From positions 434,001-498,000 of the forward strand of contig NZ_RAQC01000001.1 in NCBI RefSeq assembly GCF_003610405.1: 64,000 nt of DNA, read 5' to 3'. The stretch is from Microbacterium sp. AG238. Its GTDB lineage: Bacteria; Actinomycetota; Actinomycetes; Actinomycetales; Microbacteriaceae. Below are positions 9,205 to 18,855 of this stretch, piece after piece. Both the position numbers and the translations under genes were made by a program. The stretch's first letter is position 1. Every line of letters starts with the position of its first letter. The notes under the pieces are model-generated. The model was not told where the DNA came from, searched no databases, and worked only from the letters and a program-made list of their open reading frames with translations.

Positions 9205-9864
9205 TCAGAACAGCGTCGGCGCGTCGGCGATCGCCCACGACGCCCGATGATGACGCGACAGCCCGTGCTCGCGGATGGCAGCGCGGTGGAGCGCGCTGGC
9301 GTATCCCTTATTGCGTGCCCACTCGTACATCGGCGTCTCATCGTGCAGCTCGGTCATGTGCGCATCGCGCGCCACCTTCGCGATGACCGAGGCCGCCGCG
9401 GCACTGGCGCAGTCACGGTCGGCCTTGATGATCGTCTGAACGGTCATGCCCGGCCCGGCCATCGGGCTGACGTAGTCGTGATTGCCGTCCAGGATCACGA
9501 CGGTCTCCGCGGCGAAGGGGTCGACGCCGTCGAGACCCTGGATCGCACGGACGGCGGCGAGTCCCAGCGCCCGCATGATCCCCATCTCGTCGATCTCGCC
9601 CGGGGTCGCAGACCCGACTGCCGAGGTCACGACCCAGTCGGCGGCCCTGACCGCCAGCTCGGGCCGGCGGAGCTCCGTCACGAGCTTGGAATCGCGCAGG
9701 CCCTCGGGGATGCGCCGACGTGCGCAGCGCGCGTCGAGGACGGCGGCGCCCACCGAGACCGGACCCGCGAGCGCACCGCGTCCCACCTCGTCCAGAGCGA
9801 CGACGAGACCGTACTCGCGCAGCAGCCGCCGTTCGACGGTCAGCCGGGGCGCGACGACCGTCAT
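9205..9864 (-). CDS. rnhB: Ribonuclease HII
   Basis: Cleaves RNA in RNA-DNA hybrids and at single misincorporated ribonucleotides. The 219-aa protein has VALDEVGRGALAGPV (Asp25, Glu26 as metal ligands), then LDGNHDYV and IIKADRDCASAAAASVIAKVARD, the standard RNase HII motifs with further catalytic aspartates. The ATG at 9864 overlaps the lepB stop (ATGA), which fixes the start in a much longer open frame. Normal family length. Confidence 0.95.
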   Translation of the reverse strand: MTVVAPRLTVERRLLREYGLVVALDEVGRGALAGPVSVGAAVLDARCARRRIPEGLRDSKLVTELRRPELAVRAADWVVTSAVGSATPGEIDEMGIMRALGLAAVRAIQGLDGVDPFAAETVVILDGNHDYVSPMAGPGMTVQTIIKADRDCASAAAASVIAKVARDAHMTELHDETPMYEWARNKGYASALHRAAIREHGLSRHHRASWAIADAPTLF

Positions 9865-10604
9865 GGCGTCACGGGCGCGGGAACACCCGCGAAGGAGTCG
9901 TGGTGGAAGTCGATGAGTCCGAAGCGGTCGAGCGGCCACGTGATGAGGAAGGCTCGGCCGACGACGTTGTCGAGCGGAACGAAGCCTTGCGACGGCTGGT
10001 CGCGGTTGTAGCGCGAGTCCCGCGAGTGATCGCGGTTGTCGCCGAGCACCCATAGCGAGTTCTCCGGCACCGTCACGTCGAACGGCACCTCCTGCGGTGC
10101 CGACTGGCCCTCGGCGAGCGACACGTACGACGACTCGTCGATGGGTACGTCGTTCACGGTGATCTGCCCGACGGCGTTGCAGCAGACGACGTGGTCGCCC
10201 GGCATCCCGATGATCCGCTTGATGAGGTGATCCTTGCTGTCGGGTGCGGAAAGTCCGACGACCGAAAGCACCCAGTCCATCCCCTCCACGAGCGGGGGCC
10301 GCGCCGGCTCGACCGTCGCCGGCAGCCAACCGCCCGGATCGCGGAAGACGACGACGTCGCCGCGCGAGTAGCCTCCGAACCGAGGCGTGAGCTGGTCTAC
10401 GAGGATCCGGTCGTCCTTCAGCAGCGTCCGTTCCATCGACCCGGAGGGGATGTAGAACGACCGGACGAGGAACGTCTTGACCAGGAACGACACCGCGAGA
10501 GCGATGGCGACGATCACCAGGATGTCGCGGAGCAGCAGGCCGAGGCGACGTGATCGTGAACGCGCGGGCTTCGGCGCCTGCGCGGCAAGGTCATCGGTGG
10601 TCAT
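9861..10604 (-). CDS. lepB: Signal peptidase I
   Basis: Membrane serine protease that removes signal peptides from exported proteins. The 247-aa protein has a basic N-terminus, one transmembrane segment (about residues 27-44), the nucleophile Ser56 in SFYIPSGSMERTL and the general base Lys129 in LIKRIIGMPGDHV. Downstream boxes LVDQL and LGDNRDHSRDSR complete the S26 signature. Its stop overlaps rnhB. It follows rplS after a terminator-like hairpin. Confidence 0.96.
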   Translation of the reverse strand: MTTDDLAAQAPKPARSRSRRLGLLLRDILVIVAIALAVSFLVKTFLVRSFYIPSGSMERTLLKDDRILVDQLTPRFGGYSRGDVVVFRDPGGWLPATVEPARPPLVEGMDWVLSVVGLSAPDSKDHLIKRIIGMPGDHVVCCNAVGQITVNDVPIDESSYVSLAEGQSAPQEVPFDVTVPENSLWVLGDNRDHSRDSRYNRDQPSQGFVPLDNVVGRAFLITWPLDRFGLIDFHHDSFAGVPAPVTP

Positions 10605-10700
10605 TCATCGCCTCTCATCCGACTCACCCGCCGGGGAGCCCTACCCAGGGTCGCACATTCCGCGGCCAACGCCGGTCACCGCGCAGCGGAGACGACGGAC

Positions 10701-10722
10701 GCCCCGAGCCTGAGCCCGGGGC
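10701..10722 (-). terminator. Hairpin after rplS
   Basis: GCCCCGGGC-tcag-GCTCGGGGC on the minus strand, a 9-bp stem with one G-T pair, starts 24 bases after the rplS stop. There is no T run, so it is a weak or factor-aided terminator separating rplS from lepB. Confidence 0.55.
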
Positions 10723-10745
10723 ATCCAGAGAATGCGTCGCTGCTA

Positions 10746-11093
10746 TCAGCGGTCGCGCTTCTCCTTGATCTTCGCCTTCTTGCCGCGCAGGTTGCGCAGG
10801 TAGTACAGCTTCGCGCGACGGACGTCACCGCGCGTGACGACCTCGATGTGGTCGATCACGGGGCTGTGGACGGGGAAGGTGCGCTCGACGCCGACCTGGA
10901 AGCTGATCTTCCGGACGGTGAAGGTCTCGCGCACGCCGTCGCCCGAGCGGCCGATGACGACGCCCTGGAAGACCTGGATACGCGAGCGGTTGCCCTCGGT
11001 GATGTTGACGTGCACCTTGACGGTGTCTCCGGGGGCGAATGCGGGGATGTCGCTACGCAGCGATGCTGCGTCGACGGAGTCGAGGATCTGCAT
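10746..11093 (-). CDS. rplS: 50S ribosomal protein L19
   Basis: Large-subunit protein at the 30S-50S interface. The 115-aa protein shows [30 protein letters not shown] and the [17 protein letters not shown] and [19 protein letters not shown] blocks of L19. The ATG at 11093 ([15 protein letters not shown]) has GGAAG upstream; an in-frame codon further up at 11129 is not conserved. A 155-nt leader lies upstream. Next gene downstream is lepB. Confidence 0.96.
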   Translation of the reverse strand: MQILDSVDAASLRSDIPAFAPGDTVKVHVNITEGNRSRIQVFQGVVIGRSGDGVRETFTVRKISFQVGVERTFPVHSPVIDHIEVVTRGDVRRAKLYYLRNLRGKKAKIKEKRDR

Positions 11094-11248
11094 GATCTGT
11101 TCTTCCTGCGACCGCCTCAGGTCGACCACGAAAAAGTTGAATAAGGATGCGGTGCCCCGGGCGCCCGCCGGGCGCCGCTCCCCTGAGGCAGAGAACTGTC
11201 AGGGCACAAGCGTCCATTCTGCCACGCCGCGCCCCGCGCACCAAAACG
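11094..11248 (-). promoter_or_regulatory. rplS leader region with GC-rich hairpin
   Basis: Non-coding gap between the membrane-protein gene and rplS. It contains a GC-rich inverted repeat (GGCGCCC-gcc-GGGCGCC, 11160-11176), followed toward rplS by an unusually AT-rich patch (TTATTCAACTTTTTC on the minus strand) that may hold the -10. No -35 could be assigned. Confidence 0.4.
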
Positions 11249-11743
11249 TCAGCTGTCGCGGCGCCGGACCTCTTCGATGATCACGACCTTCTCGTCGGGG
11301 AGACGCTCGGAACTCGGCCGCATCGCCTCACGGAGGTAGCTCGGATCGGTCGCCACCGAGAACAGCGAGACGGGGCGCGCTTCGCGGAAGAGTTGCCACA
11401 GCGAAACCCAGAAGACGGCGAGGAATGCGGCGACCGCTGCGAACAGCAGCGGCCAGAAGGCGCCAGCGGGGTAGAACCCGATCGCGACGATGAGCCCGTG
11501 CCACACGGCGAAGACCAGGACGTCCCACCACGACAGCATCCGGGAGTGCCGGACGGTGCCCCGAGCCCGCACGAGCAACGTGGTCACCAGCTGGCCGATC
11601 AACACGGCAGGCACTGCGATGAACAGCACCCACAGGAAGACCCAGCCACCCGCTCCCGAGATCGCCCAGCCGACGACGAGCCAGAGCGGCAGCACGACAG
11701 CTGCCGGGAGGAGCCAGGAGAAGAGTGCGCGTCGCAGCCACAT
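11249..11743 (-). CDS. Four-helix integral membrane protein, unknown function
   Basis: A 164-aa hydrophobic protein with four predicted membrane segments: about residues 6-22 (FSWLLPAAVVLPLWLVV), 30-50, 72-90 and 95-115, then a hydrophilic C-terminal tail ending EEVRRRDS. I do not recognise a named family. The ATG at 11743 is used because upstream codons run into the map promoter region. It is divergent from map and lies upstream of rplS in the same direction. It could be a small permease-like or envelope protein; no motif decides. Confidence 0.6.
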   Translation of the reverse strand: MWLRRALFSWLLPAAVVLPLWLVVGWAISGAGGWVFLWVLFIAVPAVLIGQLVTTLLVRARGTVRHSRMLSWWDVLVFAVWHGLIVAIGFYPAGAFWPLLFAAVAAFLAVFWVSLWQLFREARPVSLFSVATDPSYLREAMRPSSERLPDEKVVIIEEVRRRDS

Positions 11744-11795
11744 GCTCCTGATGCTACGCCGGTCCGGCAGGATAGAACCTGAAGAGAGGATCACG

Positions 11796-12578
11796 ATGAT
11801 CGAGCTGCGCACACCTGCCGAGATCGAAGCGATGCGTCCGGCTGGACGCTTCGTCGCCGAGACGCTGGCGACCCTTCGCGACGAGACGAAGGTCGGGACG
11901 AACCTCCTGGCGATCGACCGGCGCGCGCACGAGCTCATCCGACGTGCCGGCGCTGAGTCGTGCTACATCGACTACCACCCGTCCTTCGGGGCGAGTCCGT
12001 TCGGCAAGGTCATCTGCACCTCGATCAACGATGCGGTCCTCCACGGCCTCCCCCACGACTATGCGCTGCGCGACGGCGACCTCGTCACGCTCGACTTCGC
12101 CGTCTCCGTCGACGGCTGGGTCGCCGACTCGGCGGTGTCGTTCGTGGTCGGCACCGCTCGTGACGAAGACCTCGCGCTCATCGACACGACCGAGCGCGCG
12201 CTTGACGCGGCGATCAGCGCCGCCGTCGTGGGCAACAAGATCGGCGACATCTCGCACGCCGTCGCGACGGTCGCCCGTGCCGACGGACTGTCGATCAACA
12301 CCGACTTCGGCGGACACGGCGTCGGCCGCGAGATGCACGGCGATCCCCATGTCCCCAACGACGGCAAGCCCGGCCGGGGCTATCCGCTTCGCGCCGGCCT
12401 CGTCGTGGCGCTCGAGCCGTGGTTCCTGCAGACCACGGACAAGCTCATCACCGACGCGGACGGATGGACGTTGCGCAGCGCCGACGGATCGCGTGGGGCA
12501 CATTCGGAGCACACCGTCGCGATCACGGCCGAGGGCCCCGCGATCCTCACCGACCGCTCTTTCCTCGGCGTCGACTGA
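11796..12578 (+). CDS. map: Methionine aminopeptidase, type I
   Basis: Removes the initiator methionine from nascent proteins. The 260-aa enzyme starts MIELRTPAEIEAMRPAGRF. Metal ligands are visible: Asp100 and Asp111 (TLDFAVSVDGWVADSA), His in GGHGVGREMHGDPHVPN, Glu in ALEPWF and Glu in HSEHTVAI. GAGAGGA five bases upstream fixes the ATG. It lies between the divergent membrane-protein gene and the convergent trmD operon rather than in the secY-adk-map cluster usual for Actinobacteria, so a second map elsewhere is likely. Confidence 0.95.
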   Translation: MIELRTPAEIEAMRPAGRFVAETLATLRDETKVGTNLLAIDRRAHELIRRAGAESCYIDYHPSFGASPFGKVICTSINDAVLHGLPHDYALRDGDLVTLDFAVSVDGWVADSAVSFVVGTARDEDLALIDTTERALDAAISAAVVGNKIGDISHAVATVARADGLSINTDFGGHGVGREMHGDPHVPNDGKPGRGYPLRAGLVVALEPWFLQTTDKLITDADGWTLRSADGSRGAHSEHTVAITAEGPAILTDRSFLGVD

Positions 12579-12614
12579 GGGGCCGCGGCGGGCTCGTCCG
12601 ATCCCGACGAGCGC

Positions 12615-13316
12615 TCAGTCCCCGAGGCCGCCGGGGAGCAGGTCGGGACGGCGCTCGCGCGTCCGCTCGACCCGCTGGGCGTGCCGCCACTCCGCGACGC
12701 GGCCATGATGTCCGCTGAGCAGGACGTCCGGGACATCGTGGCCACGCCACGATGCCGGCTTGGTGTACGAGGGGTACTCGAGCAGCCCGTCCTCGTGAGA
12801 CTCCTCGACGAGGCTCTCGGGGTTGCCGACGACACCGGGGATGAGGCGACCGATCGCTTCGATCATCGCCATCGAGGCGACCTCTCCCCCGTTGAGGACG
12901 TAGTCGCCGAGGCTCATGAGGCGGACATCGCCGAGGGTCGCCGCGTAGGTGAACACGCGCTCGTCGATGCCCTCGTAGCGTCCGCAGCCGAACACCAGGT
13001 GCGAGGCTCCGCTGAGCTCACGCGCCGACGCCTGCGAGAACCGCTCCCCGGCGGGCGAGGGGAAGATGAACGTCGGCCGGTCGGCCGCATCCGCCACGAT
13101 CGCATCGAGCGCGAGCCCCCAGGGCTCGGGCTTCATCACCATGCCGGCGCCGCCGCCGTAGGGGGTGTCGTCGACGGTCCGATGACGATCGGTGGCGTAG
13201 TCGCGCAGGTCGTGAACGCGGACGTCGAGGAGACCCGCACCGCGGGCCTTGCCGAGGAGCGAAACCTCGAGGACGTCGAAGAACGCGGGGAAGATCGTGA
13301 CGACGTCGACGCGCAC
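12615..13316 (-). CDS. trmD: tRNA (guanine-N1)-methyltransferase
   Basis: Methylates G37 of tRNAs, preventing frameshifts. The 233-aa SPOUT enzyme starts [14 protein letters not shown] from a GTG one base after the rimM stop. It contains [44 protein letters not shown] and [14 protein letters not shown], which form the trefoil-knot SAM site. The C-terminus ends [10 protein letters not shown]. Last gene of the rpsP-khpA-rimM-trmD operon. Confidence 0.96.
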   Translation of the reverse strand: MRVDVVTIFPAFFDVLEVSLLGKARGAGLLDVRVHDLRDYATDRHRTVDDTPYGGGAGMVMKPEPWGLALDAIVADAADRPTFIFPSPAGERFSQASARELSGASHLVFGCGRYEGIDERVFTYAATLGDVRLMSLGDYVLNGGEVASMAMIEAIGRLIPGVVGNPESLVEESHEDGLLEYPSYTKPASWRGHDVPDVLLSGHHGRVAEWRHAQRVERTRERRPDLLPGGLGD

Positions 13317-13317
13317 G

Positions 13318-13935
13318 TCAGCCCTCGGTGGGGGCGTCGCCGCCCTCAGGGTCGGAAGCGGCTTCCACCGCGTCATCCGACTGTTCGGCTGGCAACTCTT
13401 CGAACAGTCCGGCCGGCGGCGTGACGATCACGCGGCCCGCCGCGACATCCACTTCGGGCACGATCGCCTTGACGAACGGGACGAGGACCTCGGTGTCATC
13501 ACCGTCGCGCTGGACGATCAGAAGGTCCTGCGCGGGGAAGTGGTCGACGCGTGCGATGCGTCCGACCTTCTGCCCGTCGCGGACGACGTCGAGGCCGACG
13601 AGCTGGTGGTCGAACCATGCGTCGTCCTCAGCAGTGGCGTCGCCGTCCTGGTCGACCCACAGGATGGCCTTCACGAGGCTCTCGGCGGCGTCGCGGTCGT
13701 TGACGTCCTCGAGGAACAGGACGGGGTGCGAGTTCATCCACCGGAACTCGCGGACGGTCACGGTCTTGCCGTGCCACGGTGATGCTTCGGGGACTTGCAA
13801 CGTGAACGTTGCGCCCGTCACGAAGCGACCGTCGGGATCGTCGGTGTAGAGCTCGAGCTTGAGCGCGCCCTTGAGCCCGTGCGCCTTGACGAGGCGCCCG
13901 ACGCGCAGCTGAGTGCGAGCGGGTTCGGCGGCCAT
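13318..13935 (-). CDS. rimM: Ribosome maturation factor RimM
   Basis: Assists 30S head assembly by binding S19. The 205-aa protein has the N-terminal RimM barrel ([24 protein letters not shown]) and a PRC-barrel ([33 protein letters not shown]), plus an acidic C-terminal tail. It sits one base after khpA and one base before trmD, so translation is tightly coupled. Confidence 0.95.
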   Translation of the reverse strand: MAAEPARTQLRVGRLVKAHGLKGALKLELYTDDPDGRFVTGATFTLQVPEASPWHGKTVTVREFRWMNSHPVLFLEDVNDRDAAESLVKAILWVDQDGDATAEDDAWFDHQLVGLDVVRDGQKVGRIARVDHFPAQDLLIVQRDGDDTEVLVPFVKAIVPEVDVAAGRVIVTPPAGLFEELPAEQSDDAVEAASDPEGGDAPTEG

Positions 13936-13936
13936 C

Positions 13937-14167
13937 TCAGTCGTCCGCGACGTCGACGCGAACGCGCGTGCCGTCGGCCAGCGCGGAAATCAATGCTCGC
14001 AGCGCCTTGGCGGTGCGCCCGCCGCGCCCGATCACCCGTCCCCGGTCGTCGGGGTGCACGCGCACCTCGAGTACTTCGCCGCGGGGCGACGAGGAGGAAC
14101 GGATGACGACGTCGTCGGGGTGATCGACGATCCCCTTGACGACGTGCTCGAGCGCGGCGGACAGCAA
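13937..14167 (-). CDS. khpA: KH-domain RNA-binding protein KhpA
   Basis: A 76-aa KH protein of the YlqC/KhpA family that binds RNA, in other bacteria with KhpB. The key GxxG-type loop reads VIGRGGRTAKALRALI; the start of the domain is LEHVVKGIVDHPDDVVI. The start is probably TTG at 14167, four bases past the rpsP stop, with GGAG from the rpsP 3' end at correct spacing. No ATG or GTG fits, so the TTG call is inferred from spacing. Confidence 0.88.
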   Translation of the reverse strand: MLSAALEHVVKGIVDHPDDVVIRSSSSPRGEVLEVRVHPDDRGRVIGRGGRTAKALRALISALADGTRVRVDVADD

Positions 14168-14171
14168 CGGA

Positions 14172-14594
14172 TTACTCCGCGTCGGTCGCGTCGGCGGCGG
14201 CCTCGTCGGCGGGAGCCTCGGCGGCGGGCTCCTCAGCCTTCTTCGCGGCCTGCGGCTTGATGACCGACTTCTTCGACGCGTCGGCGACGAAGTCGCCCTT
14301 GGCCTCGGCCGTGCGAACGGTCGAGACGGCGTTCTTGTCGCCCTTGAACTTGCCCCAGTCGCCCGTGAGCTTGAGCAGCGCGGTGACCTGCTCCGTCGGC
14401 TGCGCGCCGACCGAGAGCCAGTACTGGGCACGCTCGGAGTCGACCTTGATGACCGAGGGCTCTTCGGTCGGGTGGTACTGACCGATCTCCTCGATCACTC
14501 GGCCGTCGCGCTTGGTGCGCGAGTCGGCGACGACGATGCGGTAGTAGGGTGCGCGGATCTTGCCGAGGCGCTTGAGACGAATCTTGACAGCCAC
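14172..14594 (-). CDS. rpsP: 30S ribosomal protein S16 with long acidic tail
   Basis: The 140-aa product begins [26 protein letters not shown] from a GTG preceded by AGGAG. The S16 core ends near residue 85 ([21 protein letters not shown]). The remaining 55 residues are a Lys/Ala/Glu tail ([18 protein letters not shown]); E. coli S16 is about 82 aa. The tail resembles the one on S2 in this window. First gene of the rimM-trmD operon. Confidence 0.95.
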   Translation of the reverse strand: MAVKIRLKRLGKIRAPYYRIVVADSRTKRDGRVIEEIGQYHPTEEPSVIKVDSERAQYWLSVGAQPTEQVTALLKLTGDWGKFKGDKNAVSTVRTAEAKGDFVADASKKSVIKPQAAKKAEEPAAEAPADEAAADATDAE

Positions 14595-14777
14595 AATTCT
14601 CCTGAGTGGTGTGATGTGAAGTGAACGTCGCCTGGAGCGTGGGGTGCACACCCGGCGGGAGCTCTGAGGGTGGACCTTCTCGCCGGATAGAGGGTCGAGC
14701 GAGCGGTCCAACCGTCTATTTTGCCAGATGATGACGGTCGTCGCGAACCGCGCCGTAGCGCGTGTCAGACTGAGCGC

Positions 14778-15947
14778 ATGACGGTCCCCTTCGCCACGTC
14801 TGCCCGCTCCTCCGTGGGCATCGAGTGGGAGTTGATGCTCGCCGACCGCGACACCGGAGATCTCGCGCCCCGAGCGCCCGAAGTGCTCGCCGAAGTGGAG
14901 GAATCTTCGGCGCTCGAGCGCTACACCATCACCGGCGAGCTGCTGACGAACACCATCGAGGTCACCAGCGGAGTCGGCGACACCGTCGCAGCCGCGGTCG
15001 ATGACATCGATGACGCCATCCAGCGGGTGCGAGAGTTCGCCGCACCGCGCGCTCTCGAGATGCTGTGCGCCGGCAGCCACCCCTTCGCACGGTGGTACGA
15101 GCAGGAGATCACGGACAAGACCCGCTACCACAAGCTCATCGAGCGGACGCAGTGGTGGGGCCGCAACATGATGATCTGGGGAATCCACATCCACGTCGGC
15201 GTCGAGGACGTCAACAAGGTGTTCCCGCTGATCAACGCCCTCTCGGTCTACCTCCCCCATCTCCAGGCGCTCTCGGCGTCGAGCCCGTTCTGGGCGGGCG
15301 ACCGCACCGGCTATGCATCCAACCGCGCCCTCGTCTTCCAGCAGCTGCCCACCGCCGGCCTGCCCTGGAGCTTCACGAAGTGGAGCGACTTCGAGAACTA
15401 CCTCGACGGCATGGTGCGCACGGGTGTCATGGAGGACGCATCCGAGGTGCGCTGGGACATCCGCCCGGCGCCGAAGTGGGGAACGCTCGAGATCCGGGCG
15501 TGCGACGGGATGTCGACCCTTCCCGAGCTCGCCGCCGTGGCATCCCTCGTTCAGGTGCTCACCGAGCACCTCTCCCGCCAGCTCGACGAGGGGCGTGAAC
15601 TTCCCACGATCCCGCCGTGGTTCGTCCGGGAGAACAAGTGGCGCGCAGCGCGGTACGGACTCGACGCACGTCTCATCGTCGATGCGGACGGCACTCAGCG
15701 GCACGTCGCAGACCACCTCCGCGACACGATGGCGGAGCTCGAGCCGATCGCCGAGGAGCTGCACTGCGCCCGCGAGTTCCGAGGGCTGAACACGATCCTC
15801 GATCAAGGGGCCAGCTATCTCCGGCAGACGCGTGTCGCGGATGCGGCCGACGGCGACCTCCGCGAGGTCGTGCAGCACCTCATCCGCGAGTTCCGCGACG
15901 GCCCGACGCTGCGCCAGCACCTGGCGCAGCCGGACGTCGGCCGCTGA
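14778..15947 (+). CDS. YbdK-type carboxylate-amine ligase
   Basis: A 389-aa ATP-grasp-like enzyme of the glutamate-cysteine ligase 2 family. Motifs are [20 protein letters not shown] near the N-terminus, [15 protein letters not shown], the metal-binding [10 protein letters not shown] and [19 protein letters not shown]. Members may form gamma-glutamyl-cysteine or related conjugates weakly; Actinobacteria use mycothiol rather than glutathione, so the physiological product is uncertain. It is transcribed opposite to its neighbours between rpsP and ffh. Confidence 0.85.
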   Translation: MTVPFATSARSSVGIEWELMLADRDTGDLAPRAPEVLAEVEESSALERYTITGELLTNTIEVTSGVGDTVAAAVDDIDDAIQRVREFAAPRALEMLCAGSHPFARWYEQEITDKTRYHKLIERTQWWGRNMMIWGIHIHVGVEDVNKVFPLINALSVYLPHLQALSASSPFWAGDRTGYASNRALVFQQLPTAGLPWSFTKWSDFENYLDGMVRTGVMEDASEVRWDIRPAPKWGTLEIRACDGMSTLPELAAVASLVQVLTEHLSRQLDEGRELPTIPPWFVRENKWRAARYGLDARLIVDADGTQRHVADHLRDTMAELEPIAEELHCAREFRGLNTILDQGASYLRQTRVADAADGDLREVVQHLIREFRDGPTLRQHLAQPDVGR

Positions 15948-15976
15948 GTCAGGGCCGCTGAGCCGGCCCCGCTGAC

Positions 15977-17530
15977 TCAGCCCTTGCCGAAAAGCTTCTG
16001 GATTTCGGCGAGGTCGGCCTCGCTCGGCTGAGCCTGACCGCCGGTTCCGAGGCCGAAGCCCGAGCCGGTCGGCGCTGTGGCAGTCGCGAGGCCCGCATTC
16101 TCGGCGGCGCGCTTGGCCGGGTTTCCCGAACGCGAACCGCTCTTGCTCTTGGCCTGCTTGCCGCGCTTGCTCGACGCGCCGGGCTTCCCACCCATGGGTC
16201 CCATACCAGGGATGTTGGGCACGCCGCCTCGGGCCACCGTCTTCATCATCTTCGCGGCCTGCTCGAAGCGCTGCACGAGCTGGTTGACGTCGGTCACCGT
16301 CATGCCCGAGCCGCGGGCGATGCGCAGGCGGCGCGAGCCGTTGAGCACCTTGGGGTTGCGTCGCTCAGACGGCGTCATCGACCGGATGATCGCCTCGGTG
16401 CGGTCGATCTCGCGCTCGTCGAACTGCTCGAGCTGCTGTTTCATCTGCCCCATGCCCGGCAGCATGCCGAGCATCTTCTTCATCGAGCCCATCTTCTTCA
16501 TCTGCTGAAGCTGGTCGAGGAAGTCCTCGAGCGTGAACTGCTCCTTGGCGAGCTTCTCGGCGACCGCGAGGGCCTCCTGCTCATCGAACGCCTGCTGAGC
16601 CTGTTCGATCAGGGTGAGGATGTCACCCAGGTCGAGGATGCGGCTGGCCATCCGGTCGGGGTGGAAGGGTTCGAGGTCGTCGAGGCCCTCACCCGTGGAC
16701 GCGAAGATGATGGGCCGCTGCGTGACGGAGGCGACCGACAGCGCGGCGCCACCGCGGGCGTCTCCGTCGAGCTTCGAGAGGACGACGCCGGTGAAGTCGA
16801 CACCCTCCTGGAACGCCTTCGCGGTGTTGACCGCGTCCTGACCGATCATCGCGTCGATGACGAACAGCACCTCGTCGGGATCGGTCGCCTTCCGGATCGA
16901 CGCCGCCTGCTTCATCAGCTCGGCGTCGACGCCGAGGCGTCCCGCCGTGTCGATGATGACCACGTCGTGCTGGTGACGGCGGGCGTGCTCGACGCCGTCG
17001 CGCGCAACCCGCACGGGGTCGCCGACCCCGTTGCCCGGCTCGGGCGCGTAGATGGCCGCCCCGGCGCGCTCGGCGACGACCTGGAGCTGGTTCACGGCGT
17101 TCGGGCGCTGGAGGTCGCACGCGACGAGGAGCGGCGTGTGGCCGTCCTTCTCGAGCTGCTTGGCGAGCTTGCCTGCGAACGTGGTCTTACCCGAACCCTG
17201 CAGACCCGCGAGCATGATGACGGTCGGCGGGTTCTTAGCGAACTGCAGCCGCCGCTGTTCGCCGCCGAGGATGCCCACGAGCTCCTCGTTGACGATCTGG
17301 ACGACCTGCTGCGCCGGGTTCAGCGCGCGGTTGACCTCGTCGCCGAGCGCGCGCTCGCGCACCTTGGCGGTGAACTCCTTGACGACCACGAGGGCGACGT
17401 CGGCGTCGAGCAGCGCACGGCGGATCTCACGGACGGTCTGGTCGACGTCAGCCGCCGAGAGCTTTCCTTTGGTGCGGAGGTTCCGGAAGGTCTCGGTGAG
17501 ACGGTCGGAGAGCGTGCCGAAAGTTGCCAT
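15977..17530 (-). CDS. ffh: Signal recognition particle protein Ffh
   Basis: GTPase that targets membrane and secretory proteins cotranslationally with 4.5S RNA and FtsY. The 517-aa protein has the N domain, the G domain with P-loop [15 protein letters not shown] (about 108-122), DTAGRL and [13 protein letters not shown], and a methionine-rich M domain ([20 protein letters not shown]) with the RNA-binding [18 protein letters not shown] Gly/Gln-rich tail follows. Length is normal. Confidence 0.97.
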   Translation of the reverse strand: MATFGTLSDRLTETFRNLRTKGKLSAADVDQTVREIRRALLDADVALVVVKEFTAKVRERALGDEVNRALNPAQQVVQIVNEELVGILGGEQRRLQFAKNPPTVIMLAGLQGSGKTTFAGKLAKQLEKDGHTPLLVACDLQRPNAVNQLQVVAERAGAAIYAPEPGNGVGDPVRVARDGVEHARRHQHDVVIIDTAGRLGVDAELMKQAASIRKATDPDEVLFVIDAMIGQDAVNTAKAFQEGVDFTGVVLSKLDGDARGGAALSVASVTQRPIIFASTGEGLDDLEPFHPDRMASRILDLGDILTLIEQAQQAFDEQEALAVAEKLAKEQFTLEDFLDQLQQMKKMGSMKKMLGMLPGMGQMKQQLEQFDEREIDRTEAIIRSMTPSERRNPKVLNGSRRLRIARGSGMTVTDVNQLVQRFEQAAKMMKTVARGGVPNIPGMGPMGGKPGASSKRGKQAKSKSGSRSGNPAKRAAENAGLATATAPTGSGFGLGTGGQAQPSEADLAEIQKLFGKG

Positions 17531-17591
17531 GATCCCTCGATTCTATGCGAGCGGGTGGCCGCCCGCGGGCACCGACCGCGGCTTCGGCCGC

Positions 17592-18161
17592 TCAGCGCCG
17601 GCGGACGAGAGCGATCGCCCGGGCCATCTCCTGCGCCAGGTCGCTACGGCCCGCTCCCCCACGCGCCCACGACCGGACGGCACCCAGCACCGCACCGCCC
17701 CACGCGCCACCGAGGATGTCGGATTCGAGCCGGCCCGTCCCCGCGCGATGGAGCGTCTCCGCCACGGCGGCAGCGACCCGAGCGGAGCGCAGAGCCGCGT
17801 CGCGTGCGAGCTCGTCCGACAACCCCATCGCTGCATCGTTGACGATCGCCAGCGCCAGCGCATCGGGAGCGAAGCCCTGGGCGAGGTCGGCCGCGGCCGC
17901 CGCGACGTCCTCGACGTCGGAGGCGGAGCGCAGAGCGCGCTCGATTGCGTCGAGCCGCTCGTCGAGCCCCGACCACAGGACGGCGGACTTCGACGAGAAG
18001 TAATTGAAGAAGCTCGATCGACTGACGCCGGCGCGCCGTGTGATGTCAGCGACGGTCGTCGCGTCGTAGCCCTGCTCGAGGAACAACTCGCACGCAGCCT
18101 CGGCCAGCGTCTCGCGGGACGACACGCGGGGCCGGCCGGCGCGGGATCGGGACGTCACCAT
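17592..18161 (-). CDS. TetR-family transcriptional regulator
   Basis: A 189-aa repressor-type protein. The HTH is at residues 15-62 (TLAEAACELFLEQGYDATTVADITRRAGVSRSSFFNYFSSK), followed by a helical ligand domain of unknown specificity. It is divergent from lipB with 55 bp between them, and an inverted repeat in that gap overlaps the predicted lipB promoter. Control of itself and possibly lipBA is inference from position. Confidence 0.9.
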   Translation of the reverse strand: MVTSRSRAGRPRVSSRETLAEAACELFLEQGYDATTVADITRRAGVSRSSFFNYFSSKSAVLWSGLDERLDAIERALRSASDVEDVAAAAADLAQGFAPDALALAIVNDAAMGLSDELARDAALRSARVAAAVAETLHRAGTGRLESDILGGAWGGAVLGAVRSWARGGAGRSDLAQEMARAIALVRRR

Positions 18162-18179
18162 GACAGCCTAGGCGTGTCG

Positions 18180-18200
18180 TATTCTTGGACGCAGTCCAGT
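18180..18200 (+). promoter_or_regulatory. Inverted repeat and -10 between TetR gene and lipB
   Basis: TATTCT at 18180-18185 is a TAnnnT -10 oriented toward lipB. It abuts and overlaps the dyad TGGAC-gca-GTCCA (18186-18198). This is a typical arrangement for a TetR operator that blocks RNA polymerase. A GAGGAGG Shine-Dalgarno for lipB follows at about 18204. Confidence 0.65.
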
Positions 18201-18216
18201 ATCTCGAGGAGGATCC

Positions 18217-18855
18217 GTGCTCGACATCCGCGTCGTGGGGCTCGCCCCCGCCGTCGTCCCATATGCACAAGGCTGGGAGCTGCAGCGTCGTGTTCACGAC
18301 GCTGTGGTCGCCGGCGGTCCGGACACACTCCTTCTGCTGGAGCACGAGGCGGTGTTCACCGCGGGAGCACGCACCTCCCCCGGCGAACGACCGACCGACG
18401 GGACCGCCGTGGTCGATGTCGACCGCGGCGGCAAGATCACCTGGCACGGGCCCGGGCAGCTGGTGGGCTATCCGATCCTCCGCCTCCCCGAGCCGGTCGA
18501 CGTCGTCTCGCACGTGCGGAGACTCGAACGTGTCCTCATCGACGCTGTCGCCGAGCTCGGCATCTCGGCCCGTCAGGTGACGGGTCGTAGCGGGGTGTGG
18601 GTACGTGACGGCGGCCACGACGCGAAGATCGCGGCGATCGGCGTCCGCGTCCAGCGCGGCGTGACGATGCACGGCTTCGCCCTCAATTGCGACAACGACC
18701 TCGCGCCCTTCGACCAGATCATCCCCTGCGGCATCACCGATGCCGGGGTGGCCACGCTGTCGACGGTGTTGGGCGATGACATCTCGCCCGCATCGGCGCT
18801 CGACACCGTCACCCGCCACTTCCGCGCCGAGTTCGACACGGCGGTCGCAGCGTGA
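18217..18855 (+). CDS. lipB: Octanoyl-[ACP]:protein octanoyltransferase
   Basis: Transfers octanoyl from ACP to lipoyl domains, the first step of de novo lipoylation. The 212-aa protein has [21 protein letters not shown] (about 68-86), Lys137 in [12 protein letters not shown] and the acyl-carrying Cys171 in FDQIIPCGI, so the catalytic pair is intact. The GTG start has a near-perfect Shine-Dalgarno. Its stop overlaps the lipA start (GTGA). Confidence 0.96.
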   Translation: MLDIRVVGLAPAVVPYAQGWELQRRVHDAVVAGGPDTLLLLEHEAVFTAGARTSPGERPTDGTAVVDVDRGGKITWHGPGQLVGYPILRLPEPVDVVSHVRRLERVLIDAVAELGISARQVTGRSGVWVRDGGHDAKIAAIGVRVQRGVTMHGFALNCDNDLAPFDQIIPCGITDAGVATLSTVLGDDISPASALDTVTRHFRAEFDTAVAA

